DNA of 64,000 nt, taken from assembly GCA_963704355.1 (NCBI GenBank), contig OY969891.1, positions 124,001 to 188,000 on the forward strand, written 5' to 3'. The stretch comes from Bog-473 sp963704355. Its GTDB lineage: Bacteria > Actinomycetota > Acidimicrobiia > Acidimicrobiales > RAAP-2. Below the pieces are notes generated by a model, which was not told where the DNA came from, searched no databases, and worked only from the letters and a program-made list of their open reading frames with translations. Position 1 is the first letter of the stretch. Each line of letters opens with the position of its first letter. The translations under genes and the position numbers were made by a program. This document shows positions 37,375 to 46,356 of this stretch, piece after piece.

Positions 37375-37953
37375 CTATGCCCCCTCCGGCACCTCCCACA
37401 AGCCCACAGGAGCAGCCCCAAGCGGGTAATGGCCGGGCAGGCGCTCTCCGGACATCGCCCGCTCAATGCGCTGCTGCATCCCGGGCAACAGCGTCCCGTC
37501 TCCGATCATCGCCATGAAGACGGCGCCGGCGTTGCCCACGTCGAAGAAGTCGCGTTGCCAGGACCACCGGAAGTTGCCGCCGTAGCGGAACCAGCTGCCG
37601 CCGAGCCCCGCTATCTCGTAGGGCGTCCCGTCGGACTTGTTGGCGTCGGCCACCTGCTTCCACAGACCGAGCACCTCACCCTGGGCGTCGTCGATGAGCA
37701 TCTTCTGGTACGGGTAGGTCCACCCCTCGAGCCCCGCCATCTCCAGGCCGAGCGCGACCTCGCGGATCTCCTCGCGCCCGACGGCCATGAACTCGTCGTT
37801 GGGGCCGACGTTCCAACCGTAGGTGGCGTCCTCGGTGAACAGGTCTGCCATGTGGCGCCAGTCGCGGTCGGCCTCGCCCGCTTTGTTCGCCGCCAGCCAG
37901 CGCGACACCATCTCCTCGAGCTCAGCGCGTGGGTACGCAGGCATCTCGGTCAC
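37375..37953 (-). CDS. SnoaL/NTF2-like protein, last gene of CYP51 operon
   Basis: A 192-residue protein, GTG 37953 overlapping the ferredoxin stop by GTGA; ATG 37944 is an alternative. It has the SnoaL-like cone fold pattern: WLAANKAGEADRDWRHMADLFTEDATYGWNVGP, quoted as parts WRHMADLFTEDATYGW and GREEIREVALG. Relatives include polyketide cyclases and ketosteroid isomerase-like proteins. It is the distal gene of the seven-gene operon, so it may act on the same substrate as the P450s. Confidence 0.8.
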   Translation of the reverse strand: MTEMPAYPRAELEEMVSRWLAANKAGEADRDWRHMADLFTEDATYGWNVGPNDEFMAVGREEIREVALGLEMAGLEGWTYPYQKMLIDDAQGEVLGLWKQVADANKSDGTPYEIAGLGGSWFRYGGNFRWSWQRDFFDVGNAGAVFMAMIGDGTLLPGMQQRIERAMSGERLPGHYPLGAAPVGLWEVPEGA

Positions 37954-38159
37954 CCCTTCCTTTCGACGTCTTCGACGATCGACAGCGCATGCGTGGGGCA
38001 GTACCTCACCGCCAGCTCGACCGCCCCGCGCAGATCCTCGGGCGGCTCGGGCTGGAGGATCGTGAGGTCCCCCTTCTTCGACACCGAGAACACGTCGGGC
38101 GCCTCACCCTCGCAAGCGGCGTGGCCCTGGCACAGGTCGCGGTCCACGACGACCTTCAC
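37950..38159 (-). CDS. [3Fe-4S] ferredoxin, P450 electron donor
   Basis: A 69-residue ferredoxin starting at GTG 38159, which overlaps the CYP51 stop by GTGA. Cluster ligands are in DLCQGHAAC and the distal YCPTHAL. One position of the usual CxxCxxC is not Cys (H instead), typical of the [3Fe-4S] ferredoxins that feed actinobacterial P450s. Gene order ferredoxin-CYP51 equals that of mycobacteria. Confidence 0.92.
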   Translation of the reverse strand: MKVVVDRDLCQGHAACEGEAPDVFSVSKKGDLTILQPEPPEDLRGAVELAVRYCPTHALSIVEDVERKG

Positions 38160-39569
38160 GACCCTGCCTTTTCGCCACCCGCCGGCGCCGGCGCCGGCGC
38201 CGACGCCAAGGCCCGGCGCCGGTAGCGCACCCGGCACGGTTGCTCGAGCTGCACGACCATCTTGGAGTGGTCGTTGCGGTAGCTGTCGAGCGGTTGCGCG
38301 GCGGAGAACTCCCAGCCCTGCAGCAGCACCGAGAAGATCGCCTTGAGCTGCATCATGGCGAAGGCCGCGCCCACGCAGCGGTGGCGGCCCGCCCCGAAGG
38401 GGATCCAGGTCCACGGGTTGGCCCGGTCCTCCTCCCGAGGCGCGAGGTAGCGGGCGGGCACAAAGGCGTCGGGGTCGGGGAAGTCCTCGGGGATGCGGTC
38501 GCAGATGGCCGGGCTCGCCGCCACGAACTTCCCGGCGCGGATCCGGTAGTCGCCGAAATCGAGGTCCTCCATGGCGACGCGGAGCAGGAGGATGAGCGGC
38601 GGGTGCAACCGGAGCGCCTCCTTGAGCGACGACTCCAGCCGCGGGATCTCGCGCAGCGCCTGGAAGCTCACCTCCGAGCCGTCGGCGTACAAGATGTCCA
38701 GCTCGGACCGCACCGCCTCCATCTCCTCGGGGTGCCGCAGCAGCTCTATCAGCGTCCAGGCTGCCGTCCCCGACGTCGTGTGGTGCCCGGCGAACATCAT
38801 GGAGATGAACATGCCGGTGACGGTGTCGGCGCTGAAGCGCAGCGACCCGTCCGGCTCCTTGATCGACATCAGGATGTCGAGCAGGTCGCCTTCGCCCTCG
38901 GGAGGCGGCGGCCCGGCCGCCCGCCGGTCCATGATCCCCTGGACCAGAGCGACCAGTTCCAGCCGCGCCGCGTTCGCGGCGGCGAAAGCTCTCGATGTCG
39001 GCATAGGGGTCGACGTAGGCGATGGGGTCGGTCCCCCGTTCCAGGTCGTGGTAGAGACGGGCGAATCGTCCGTCGAGCTCCTGGCGGAAGCGCCTCCCGA
39101 TGAGGCAGGCCGACGACGTATAGATGGTCAGCTCGGCGAACCAGGCCAGCAGGTCGATCTCGCCCTCCTCGTCCCAGCCCGCCACCATCTGCTCGACCTC
39201 GCGCGAGATGGTGGCTGCGTGGCCCCGCATGAACTTGTCCCGCAGGGCCTGGTTGTGCAGCATCTCGCGCCGGCGCTCGGGCGGCGCGTCGAACACGACG
39301 CCCTTGCCGAAGATCGGCGTCATGAAGGGGTAGGCCTCGGCCTGGTCCAGCTGTTCCTCGGGCGCCCGGAAGTAGAACTCGTTGGCGCCGGCGCCCGTGA
39401 GCAGCACGACGTCGCGGTCGCCGATGGTGAACTCCCCGACGTCGCCGCACTCGGCGCGCACGCGCGCCATCAGGCCGATGGGGTCGCGGCTCAGCTCGTC
39501 GAGGTGCGCGTTCTCACCCTCGCCGCCCGACACCCGCGGCGGCTCGCGCCGTCCTGTCTGCGCCGTCAT
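38156..39569 (-). CDS. cyp51: CYP51-like sterol 14-demethylase P450, apparent frameshift
   Basis: The N-terminal part runs from ATG 39569 in one frame to about residue 200 (ends in PYADIESFRRR). The rest continues in the +1 frame from about 38985 to the stop at 38156 (NAARLELVALVQGIMDRR). One base appears surplus in a CG-rich run between 38975 and 38986. Once joined, the protein shows I-helix FAGHHTTSGTAAWTLIEL, ExxR in LKEALRLHP and haem loop FGAGRHRCVGAAFA, all very close to mycobacterial CYP51. The ATG overlaps the SDR stop (ATGA). Either a sequencing error or a fresh pseudogene; coding is otherwise intact. Confidence 0.85.
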
Positions 39570-40375
39570 GCCTCTGCGGCTCCCTTCGTCGTACCCTCTG
39601 GTTCGCCGAGGGGCGCCTCCGGCTGCACCTCCACGATGCTCAGGTGCGTCCCCCGCAGCGCCACCACGGCGTGGGCGATGGCCAGCGCCACGCCTTCGGG
39701 CCGGAGAAGGGCCGAATGCCGGGCCAGGCCCCAGCGGCTCCACTCGGCGAGCAGCTCGCCCGTGACCTCGGGGTCCCAGTCCATGCCCATGCCGGTCTGC
39801 GTGGGTCCCGGGCGCACGATGACTGCGCGCACCCCCGTCCCCTCGAGCTCCATCTGCAGGGCGGTGACGAAGCCCTCCAGGCCCCATTTCGAGGACACGT
39901 AGGCGGACATGCGCGGCCGCGGGTGGGCCACCACGTCGGAGGTCACGAAAATGAGGTCGCCCCGCTGGCGCTCCACCATGCCGGCCCCGAACGCGCGGAC
40001 GAGCCGATGCGCACCGCCGACGTTGACCCGGAGCACCTCCTCGAAGTCCTCCGGCGCCGTCTCGAGGCCCGATCCCGGCATGATGCGCGCGGCGTTGGAC
40101 ACCAGCACCTCGACCGGGCCGAAGGCGTCCTCCGCCTCCTTGGCGAAGCGGGTGATCGCCGCCGGGTCGGCCAGGTCCAGGTAGAAGGCGGCCGCTTCAC
40201 CGCCGTCGTCGCGGATCTGCCGGGCCAGCGACTCGCAGGCGTCCACCCGCCGCGCCCCCAGCACGACCGGGAGGCCTGCCCTGGCGAGGGTCCGCGCCGT
40301 CTCGGCCCCGATGCCCGAGGAGGCCCCGGTGACGACGGTGGGGCGGCGGTCGGGCTGCGGCCCGAAGCGCGCCAT
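39566..40375 (-). CDS. Short-chain dehydrogenase/reductase
   Basis: A 269-residue SDR starting at ATG 40375, 1 nt overlap with the P450 stop (TGATG). Cofactor motif TGASSGIG (17-24), then NAARIM, and catalytic YVSSK near residue 158. Position between the two P450 genes matches the mycobacterial Rv0763c-Rv0766c order (ferredoxin, CYP51, SDR, CYP123), from memory. It probably oxidises or reduces a sterol- or terpenoid-like intermediate (inference). Confidence 0.9.
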   Translation of the reverse strand: MARFGPQPDRRPTVVTGASSGIGAETARTLARAGLPVVLGARRVDACESLARQIRDDGGEAAAFYLDLADPAAITRFAKEAEDAFGPVEVLVSNAARIMPGSGLETAPEDFEEVLRVNVGGAHRLVRAFGAGMVERQRGDLIFVTSDVVAHPRPRMSAYVSSKWGLEGFVTALQMELEGTGVRAVIVRPGPTQTGMGMDWDPEVTGELLAEWSRWGLARHSALLRPEGVALAIAHAVVALRGTHLSIVEVQPEAPLGEPEGTTKGAAEA

Positions 40376-41571
40376 CAGCGCGGGGTCACGGTCGTCGGCA
40401 GGACGGCCAGGCCCCGCACGTTGATGGAGTGCACCCGCACCAGCCCGTCCTCGTCAACGTCGTAGCCCCTGACCCGCGTCACCAGCTCGTGCAGCGCGAG
40501 GCGCGCTTCCATGCGCGCCAGCGCCGCCCCCATGCAGAAGTGGCGCCCCCCACCGAAGCTGATGGGGCTCTGCGTGTCGCGGTCGAGGTCGTAGGCGTCG
40601 GGATCCTCGAATACGTCCTCGTCGCGGTTCGCCGAGCCGACGAGCAACAGGACCCGGCGCCCCTCGTCGATGTCGACACCCTGCACCCGCACGGGCTGGC
40701 GCGTCACCCGCAGGAGCATCTGCGTCGACGTGTCGTAGCGCAGCGTCTCCTCCACCCAGTCGGGCACCCGCTGGGGGTCGGCCAGCGGCTTGGCCAGCTG
40801 GTCCGGGTTGCGGTATCCCCACAGCCATGCGTTGGACAGGAGCTTCGTCGTCGTCTCGTTGCCGGCGACGACGAGAAGGAACAGGAACGAGATCACCTCC
40901 TCGTCGGTCAGCCCGACGCCGTCGATCTCCTGCTGCAGCAGCGACCAGGTCAAGTCGTCGCGTTCGTGACGGCGGCGGTCCGCCACCATGTCCGCGTAGT
41001 AGCCGGCCAGCACGAGTGCGGCCTCCACGCCCTCGGGCGGGACGTCGTGCACCCCCTCCTCGCGGTGCACGAGCAGGTCGGCGAGGCGCCGTACTTCGGC
41101 CCGGTCGGAGGACGGGACGCCCACCAGCTCGGAGATCACGTCCATCGGGAGCCGGCCGGCGAAGTCGCCGACGAAGTCGAAGCTGCCCGACTCGAGCGCC
41201 GGCCCGAGATGGTGCACCGCTACCCGCCGGATGTGCTCCTCCATCTCGGCCACGCGCCGGGGGGTGAAGCTCTTGCCCACGATCGAGCGCATGCGGGTGT
41301 GGCGCGGCGGGTCCATGGCGAGCAGCGACATGGCGCGGTGGGCGTCGGGTCCGTACGCAGCGGGGTCGAGGCTCACCCCGTAGGAGTTCGAGTAGCGGTC
41401 GACGTCGCGGAACGCGGCGAGCACGTCGGCGTGGCGCGAGAAGGCGAAGAAGTCGAGCTCTTCGTTGTAGAAGACGGGCGCCTCCGCCCGCAGGCGCGCG
41501 TAGGTGGGATAGGGGTCCTCGTGGATGGCGTAGTCGTACGGGCTGTAGGTGAGCGGGACGAGCGTCGTCAC
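40375..41571 (-). CDS. Cytochrome P450, CYP123-like
   Basis: A 398-residue P450 with GTG 41571, which overlaps the TetR stop as GTGA. The I-helix is VVAGNETTTKLLSNA, ExxR is in WVEETLRYDTS and the haem loop is FGGGRHFCMGAALAR. Typical bacterial length. Its place next to SDR and CYP51 suggests the role of mycobacterial CYP123, whose substrate is not firmly known. Confidence 0.9.
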   Translation of the reverse strand: MTTLVPLTYSPYDYAIHEDPYPTYARLRAEAPVFYNEELDFFAFSRHADVLAAFRDVDRYSNSYGVSLDPAAYGPDAHRAMSLLAMDPPRHTRMRSIVGKSFTPRRVAEMEEHIRRVAVHHLGPALESGSFDFVGDFAGRLPMDVISELVGVPSSDRAEVRRLADLLVHREEGVHDVPPEGVEAALVLAGYYADMVADRRRHERDDLTWSLLQQEIDGVGLTDEEVISFLFLLVVAGNETTTKLLSNAWLWGYRNPDQLAKPLADPQRVPDWVEETLRYDTSTQMLLRVTRQPVRVQGVDIDEGRRVLLLVGSANRDEDVFEDPDAYDLDRDTQSPISFGGGRHFCMGAALARMEARLALHELVTRVRGYDVDEDGLVRVHSINVRGLAVLPTTVTPR

Positions 41572-42176
41572 GACGCCTCGCCCGCCTCGCCCGCCATCAG
41601 CGCCACCGCCTCGGCCATGAGGGTCGGCACGGCGTCGAAGGAGAGGTGGCCCATGCCCGCGCTCAGGATGGCCCCGGTGTAGGTCACCTGCAGGACGCCG
41701 AGCACCGACGGGTCGGCGCCGGGGCCGAGCGCCGCGGCCAGACGGCGGCCGATCTCGACCCCGATGCGCGTCCGGACCCGCTTGACGTCGGGGCCGTCGG
41801 CCAGGAGCGCCCTCGTGCACACGGACACCGATGGTGTCTCCATCGTCCCGAAGCCCATGGTGCGCACCGTGGCGGCCACCCGCTCGCCGAGGGGCAGGTT
41901 GACGTCCACCAGGTGGGGTGAGGCCTGCATGCGCCGCCACAGCACCTCGGCCAGCAGATGGTCCTTCCCTGAGAAATAGGTGTACGCGGTAGCTGGGGCG
42001 ACGCCGGCCCGCCTGGCGATCGTCCGCACCGAGATGCCGGCGTACGGGCGCACCTCGGACTCCTCCGCCGCGGCGGCCACGAGCCGCTCCATCACCTCGG
42101 CCTGGCGCTCGGAGAGGTGACGCCGTCCCGGCAGCGCGGACGCGTCGACGTCGTCCGCCGTGTCGAACAGGCTCAT
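41568..42176 (-). CDS. TetR-family transcriptional regulator
   Basis: A 202-residue regulator, ATG 42176 (ATGA overlap with the upstream gene). The HTH occupies about 35-70: ISVRTIARRAGVAPATAYTYFSGKDHLLAEVL. The C-terminal domain is the ligand-binding helical type. It lies inside the operon it probably controls, and the palindrome at 42904-42917 between the divergent operons is its likely operator. Confidence 0.92.
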   Translation of the reverse strand: MSLFDTADDVDASALPGRRHLSERQAEVMERLVAAAAEESEVRPYAGISVRTIARRAGVAPATAYTYFSGKDHLLAEVLWRRMQASPHLVDVNLPLGERVAATVRTMGFGTMETPSVSVCTRALLADGPDVKRVRTRIGVEIGRRLAAALGPGADPSVLGVLQVTYTGAILSAGMGHLSFDAVPTLMAEAVALMAGEAGEAS

Positions 42177-42886
42177 GTTGGCGGCTCGGCGCGAGCCGGC
42201 ACGTGCGGCGTGCCGTCCTTCATGTCGGGGAAGGCGAACGTCGCCGCGGTGGTCATGCGCGTGATCTTCGTGATGTCCTTCTCGGGCAGCGTCTGGGTCT
42301 CGTCCTCGATCACCACCTCCCAGCGGCAGTGTGGGGACCGGTCCGAGGGCACGCGCGGCGGCCGGTGCACGTGGCGGATGTGCGCCTTCGGGTTGACCGC
42401 TTGCGCCGTCACGTCGAACGTGCCGTCCTCGATGTGGTGGCACATGTTCGTCACCATGGACTCGCCGAACGGCTCGGCGTCCATCAGCGCGCCGCAGTAG
42501 GCCAGCTCGAAGTATCCGTGGCGCTCGTCGACGAGCTCGTAGTGGACGTCGAGGTAGTGGTGCGGGAAGCCGGGGTCGAGCTGGAGCACCTTGAAGATGG
42601 CCGAGACGCCGTCCCCTTCGATGTTCATGATCCGGCGCAGCCGCTCCCCGTAGACCGGGCTGGACCCGGCCCACTCCTCGATCGCGAGCTCCTTGACCGC
42701 TTCGGCCCCGTAGCGCAGGCCGATGGCGGCGCACATGGAGCGGTCGAGCAGGTGGACGATGAGCGCGTATTCGCGGACGAGCCGGACCAGGGCCTCCTTG
42801 GACAGGTCCTCGTAGTCGAAGCCCGGGTCGAAGGGGCCTGCGTAGTCCGCCCGCTCGGCGTCGTCCTCCGCTTGGCGTTCCGTCAT
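42173..42886 (-). CDS. Conserved hypothetical protein, first gene of the P450 operon
   Basis: A 237-residue soluble protein starting at ATG 42886, 8 nt after a -10 box on the minus strand, so it is leaderless. Sequence features: YALIVHLLDRSMCAAIGLRYG and a TNMCHHIEDGTFDV segment with several His/Cys residues that could bind metal. I do not recognise a family with confidence; its relatives usually sit beside P450 or TetR genes. It is translationally coupled to the TetR gene. Confidence 0.78.
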   Translation of the reverse strand: MTERQAEDDAERADYAGPFDPGFDYEDLSKEALVRLVREYALIVHLLDRSMCAAIGLRYGAEAVKELAIEEWAGSSPVYGERLRRIMNIEGDGVSAIFKVLQLDPGFPHHYLDVHYELVDERHGYFELAYCGALMDAEPFGESMVTNMCHHIEDGTFDVTAQAVNPKAHIRHVHRPPRVPSDRSPHCRWEVVIEDETQTLPEKDITKITRMTTAATFAFPDMKDGTPHVPARAEPPT

Positions 42887-42894
42887 GTGTTCGG

Positions 42895-42902
42895 ACTATA
42901 GT
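42895..42902. promoter_or_regulatory. Overlapping divergent -10 boxes
   Basis: TATAGT reads rightward at 42897-42902 and leftward at 42900-42895 because the sequence ACTATAGT is palindromic. The leftward box precedes ATG 42886 by 8 nt. Both operons could thus start here and be repressed together. Confidence 0.6.
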
Positions 42903-42903
42903 T

Positions 42904-42917
42904 TGGACAGCTGTCCA
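42904..42917. promoter_or_regulatory. 14-bp perfect palindrome, TetR operator candidate
   Basis: TGGACAG followed by CTGTCCA is a perfect dyad between the two divergent operons. It overlaps the -35 region of the leftward promoter and the predicted start of the rightward transcript, an arrangement typical for TetR repression. Confidence 0.72.
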
Positions 42918-43027
42918 GTTCCAGAGTGCTTCGCACATTCCGAACGATCCGAGAGGAGGGCACCGGGCCGGACCCTCGGTAGGGTCGGGCGGCCAGAGGG
43001 AGGTCCCTTGACGACGTGGAGCGAGCG

Positions 43028-43420
43028 ATGACCGGGACGGACGAGGCACGCCAGGCCGGCATGGCCAAGATGCGGGAGGTCTACGGCTTCAGCGTCGACC
43101 CCGACACCATCCCGGGCCGCTACACCGCCATGACGGTGGACCACCTGTTCGGCTCGGTGTGGACGAGTGAGGAGCTCGACGTGCGCGACCGCCGCCTCAT
43201 GACGATCGGCGTGCTGGCCGCCTTGGGCAACAGCGACCTGCTCGACCTCCAATTCGATTGCGCCCTCCAGCGCGACGAGCTCACGGTCGACCAGCTGCGC
43301 GAGGTCGTGGTGCACCTCACCCACTACATCGGGTGGCCGATGTCGACGGGCCTGAACGAGACGGCCGAGAAGGTCATCGCCCGGCGGGCCAAGGCCACAG
43401 CGGAGCAGGGCGACACATGA
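43028..43420 (+). CDS. Carboxymuconolactone decarboxylase-family protein
   Basis: A 130-residue protein starting at ATG 43028 with GGAG 7 nt upstream; GTG 43016 is an alternative. It matches the CMD/AhpD-like fold: LFGSVWTSEELDVRDRRLMTIGVLAALG and LREVVVHLTHYIGWP. A Cys (FDCALQ) is present but not the CxxC of AhpD. It opens the four-gene rightward operon, probably in ring or lactone breakdown (inference). Confidence 0.88.
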   Translation: MTGTDEARQAGMAKMREVYGFSVDPDTIPGRYTAMTVDHLFGSVWTSEELDVRDRRLMTIGVLAALGNSDLLDLQFDCALQRDELTVDQLREVVVHLTHYIGWPMSTGLNETAEKVIARRAKATAEQGDT

Positions 43421-43445
43421 CCCCCGTCGGCGGCGGCCGGGCCTG

Positions 43446-44213
43446 GTGCCCGTGAGCCGGATCGAGACGGAGGACGTCACCCCGGGCGTCCGGATCATCG
43501 CTTTCAATCGGCCCGAGGTCCGCAACGCCTTCGACACGGAAATGTACCTCGAGGTCACGGCCGCGCTGCGCGCCGCAAACGCCGATACCGATGTCGGCGC
43601 CGTCGTCCTCACCGGTCGCGGCAGCGCGTTCACCTCCGGCCAGGACCTGGCCGAGATGGCGGCCATCGCGACCGGCACTGCGGTCGAGGGCGCGGGCCAG
43701 GGCTTCATGGGGTTGCTCGACTGCATCGGCGAGGTGTCGGTCCCCCTGCTCGCTGCGGTCAACGGCGTGGCCGTCGGGCTCGGTTTCACCGTGCTGGCGC
43801 ACTGCGACCTCGCCCTGGTCGACGCCGGCGCCCGCCTGCGCGTGCCCTTTGCCGAGCTCGGGGTGCCGCCCGAGGCGGCGAGCAGCTACCTCTTCCCGGC
43901 CGTCATGGGGTGGCAGCAGGCGGCGCGCATCCTGCTCACCTCGGACTGGGTCGGCGCCGATGAGTTGGTGGCGCTCGGGCTCGCCTTGCAGGTCTGCGCG
44001 CCGGGCACCGTGGTCGACGAGACCGTCGCGCTGGCGGCCCGCGTCGCGGCGCACCCCCGCACGGCGACGCGGGCCATCACCGGTCTGATGCGCGCCGCCC
44101 GGCGCGACGCCGTGCTCGAGGCCAACCGCCGCGAGCAGGCGGCATTCGCCCACCTGCTGAGCGGCGCGGTCGAGTCGGGCACCCTGGCCGACTTCGCCGC
44201 CAAGACGCCCTGA
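43446..44213 (+). CDS. Enoyl-CoA hydratase/isomerase family protein
   Basis: A 255-residue crotonase-fold protein (GTG 43446; GTG 43452 is an alternative). Oxyanion-hole segments are GSAFTSGQDLAEM and NGVAVGLGFTVLAHCDLAL. At the position of the catalytic Glu pair of hydratases, the sequence reads ELGVPPEAAS. Probably hydrates or isomerises an enoyl-CoA in the catabolic pathway of the operon. Confidence 0.9.
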   Translation: MPVSRIETEDVTPGVRIIAFNRPEVRNAFDTEMYLEVTAALRAANADTDVGAVVLTGRGSAFTSGQDLAEMAAIATGTAVEGAGQGFMGLLDCIGEVSVPLLAAVNGVAVGLGFTVLAHCDLALVDAGARLRVPFAELGVPPEAASSYLFPAVMGWQQAARILLTSDWVGADELVALGLALQVCAPGTVVDETVALAARVAAHPRTATRAITGLMRAARRDAVLEANRREQAAFAHLLSGAVESGTLADFAAKTP

Positions 44214-44215
44214 CC

Positions 44216-45076
44216 GTGCGGCTCGGCATCACCGCCGCCCTTACCGACCGCGACCTGGCACCGGCCGCGCTCGCGGTCGCCGTCGAGGAGCGCGGCTTCG
44301 ACTCCCTCTGGCTGCCCGAGCACACTCACTTGCCCGTGCGCGAGGACACACCGCCCGCGCTGGTCGAGGGCGTGCGCCTCGACGACTACAAGCGCTGCCT
44401 CGACCCGCTCGTCGCCCTGGCCACGGCGGCCGCGGTGACGGAGCGCATCGGGCTGGGCACCGGCATCCTCCTGGCCGCGCAACACGACCCCATCGTCCTG
44501 GCGAAACAGGTGGCCACCCTCGACCACCTTTCGGGCGGGCGGGTCACCCTCGGCGTCGGTTTCGGCTGGAACCGCGCCGAGGCGGAGGACCACGGCGTCG
44601 ACTTCGCTCGCCGCCACGCCATGGTCGGCGAGCACCTCGGCGCCATGGAGGCCATCTGGTCGAGCGACCAGGCCGAGTTCCACGGCGATTTCGTCGACTT
44701 CGACCCCACCTGGTCGTGGCCCAAGCCGGTGCAGCAGCCGCGGGTGCGCACGCTCGTCGGCGGCGGGGCCACCGAGGCCGTCTTCGCCGCGGTGGCCGAA
44801 CGGGCCGACGGCTGGATCCCCATCGGCGGCCGCGGCCTGACCGAGGCGCTGCCCCGGCTCCGGGCCCGCGTCGCGGCGGTTGGACGGGACCCCGCCGCCC
44901 TCAGCGTGATCCCGTTCGGGAGCATCGCCGGCGAGTCCAAGCTCGAGCACTACGCCGGCCTCGGCGTCCACGAGGTCGTCCTGCGCATCCACGCCGGCGC
45001 CGAGACCGACGTGCGGGCCGAGCTGGACGCGCTCGCTTCGCTCGTGCCGTTCGCGGCCACACTGGAGCAACCATGA
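44216..45076 (+). CDS. LLM-class F420-dependent oxidoreductase
   Basis: A 286-residue luciferase-like enzyme, GTG 44216 just after the hydratase stop: LWLPEHTHLPV near 34, GTGILLAAQHDPIVLAKQVATLDHLSGGR (parts), and VGFGWNRAE. It differs from the two other LLM enzymes and is closer to the TIGR03619-like group. The stop overlaps the amidohydrolase start (ATGA). Confidence 0.9.
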   Translation: MRLGITAALTDRDLAPAALAVAVEERGFDSLWLPEHTHLPVREDTPPALVEGVRLDDYKRCLDPLVALATAAAVTERIGLGTGILLAAQHDPIVLAKQVATLDHLSGGRVTLGVGFGWNRAEAEDHGVDFARRHAMVGEHLGAMEAIWSSDQAEFHGDFVDFDPTWSWPKPVQQPRVRTLVGGGATEAVFAAVAERADGWIPIGGRGLTEALPRLRARVAAVGRDPAALSVIPFGSIAGESKLEHYAGLGVHEVVLRIHAGAETDVRAELDALASLVPFAATLEQP

Positions 45077-46308
45077 CCCACCTGATCGACCACACCGCCG
45101 CCCGCCTCGGCAGCACCACGCCGCTGCCCAAGATCATCAGCGTCGACGACCACCTCGTCGAGCCCGCCCACCTGTGGGACACCTGGCTCCCGACGCGCTT
45201 CCGCGCGCGCGGCCCCAAGTCCGAGCGGCGCGGCATCGGTGAGATGGAGCACATTGGTGGCGGCACCTACCGCCAATCCTTCGACCCCGACGGCGCGCCG
45301 GCCGACTGCTGGGTCTACGAAGACCTCGTCTACATCAACAAGCGCCACGTGGCCGCCGTCGGCTTCGACCGCGACGACATGACGATGTCCCCCATCACCT
45401 ACGACGAGATGCGACCCGGCTGCTACGAGCCCACGGCGCGTATCGCCGACAACGAGGCGAACTGGGTCGAGGCGAGCTTGTGCTTCCCCAGCTTCCCGCG
45501 CTTTTGCGGCCAGACATTCCTCGAGGCCAAGGACAGGGAGCTCGCCGAGGCCTGCGTCGTCGCCTACAACGACTTCATGGTCGAGGAGTGGTGCGGCGAC
45601 AGCGCGGGCAAGCTCATCCCGCTGTGCATCATCCCGCTGTGGGACGCCGGCAAGGCGGCGGCCGAGGTGCGGCGCAATGCGGCCCGCGGCGTGCGCGCCG
45701 TGTGCTTCAGCGAGATCCCGGCCCATCTCGGCCTGCCCAGCATCCACAGCGGCGCCTGGGACCCCTTCTTCGCCGCCTGCGAGGAGACGGGAACCGTGGT
45801 CTGCATGCACATCGGGTCGTCGTCCAAGATGCCGGCAACGTCGGCGGACGCGCCGGTTGCCGTCGCAGCGACGCTCAGCTTCGGCAACGCCATGTCCTCG
45901 CTGTGTGACTTCCTGTTCTCGGGCGTGCTCATCCGCTTCCCACGCCTCGTGCTCGCCTACTCCGAGGGCCAGATCGGGTGGCTTCCCTACATCCTCGAGC
46001 GGGCCGACGACGTGTGGCGCGAGCACCGGGCCTGGGGGGGCGTGAAGGACATCGTGCCCGAACCCCCTTCCATCTACTTCCACCGTCAGGTCTACGGCTG
46101 CTTCTTCCGAGACCAGCACGGCCTCGACTCGCTGGGGGTCATCGGCGCCGATCGCATCACGTTCGAGACGGACTACCCCCACACCGACTCGACCTGGCCC
46201 GACACCCGGGCCGTGGCCGAGCAGATGGTCCAGCACCTGAGCGACGACGAGGTGTACCGCATCATGCGGGGCAACGCCATCGAAATGCTCGGGCTCGACC
46301 GCGCGTGA
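45073..46308 (+). CDS. Amidohydrolase family 2 metal-dependent hydrolase
   Basis: A 411-residue protein (ATG 45073, ATGA overlap). It has the amidohydrolase_2 signature SVDDHLVEP near residue 25, HIGSSSK around 260, EGQIGWLPYILERAD, and ETDYPHTDSTWP near 355 with the terminal metal Asp. Relatives include ACMSD-like decarboxylases and hydrolases of ring-cleavage products. It completes the rightward operon. Confidence 0.9.
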   Translation: MTHLIDHTAARLGSTTPLPKIISVDDHLVEPAHLWDTWLPTRFRARGPKSERRGIGEMEHIGGGTYRQSFDPDGAPADCWVYEDLVYINKRHVAAVGFDRDDMTMSPITYDEMRPGCYEPTARIADNEANWVEASLCFPSFPRFCGQTFLEAKDRELAEACVVAYNDFMVEEWCGDSAGKLIPLCIIPLWDAGKAAAEVRRNAARGVRAVCFSEIPAHLGLPSIHSGAWDPFFAACEETGTVVCMHIGSSSKMPATSADAPVAVAATLSFGNAMSSLCDFLFSGVLIRFPRLVLAYSEGQIGWLPYILERADDVWREHRAWGGVKDIVPEPPSIYFHRQVYGCFFRDQHGLDSLGVIGADRITFETDYPHTDSTWPDTRAVAEQMVQHLSDDEVYRIMRGNAIEMLGLDRA

Positions 46309-46352
46309 GGCTGAGCGACGTCGTCAGACCCTCCGCCGTGCGGCCGGCCTCA
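46306..46352. terminator. Weak stem between convergent genes
   Basis: TGAGGC (46306-46311) and GCCTCA (46347-46352) can pair across 35 nt between the amidohydrolase and hemolysin III genes. It is the only candidate terminator seen there and is weak. Confidence 0.25.
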
Positions 46353-46356
46353 TAAC

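Noticed and set aside
37950..39887. Single 645-codon frame joining CYP51 N-terminus and ferredoxin
   Set aside because: The two real parts share a frame by chance. The middle is nonsense, while the conserved P450 C-terminus lies in another frame.
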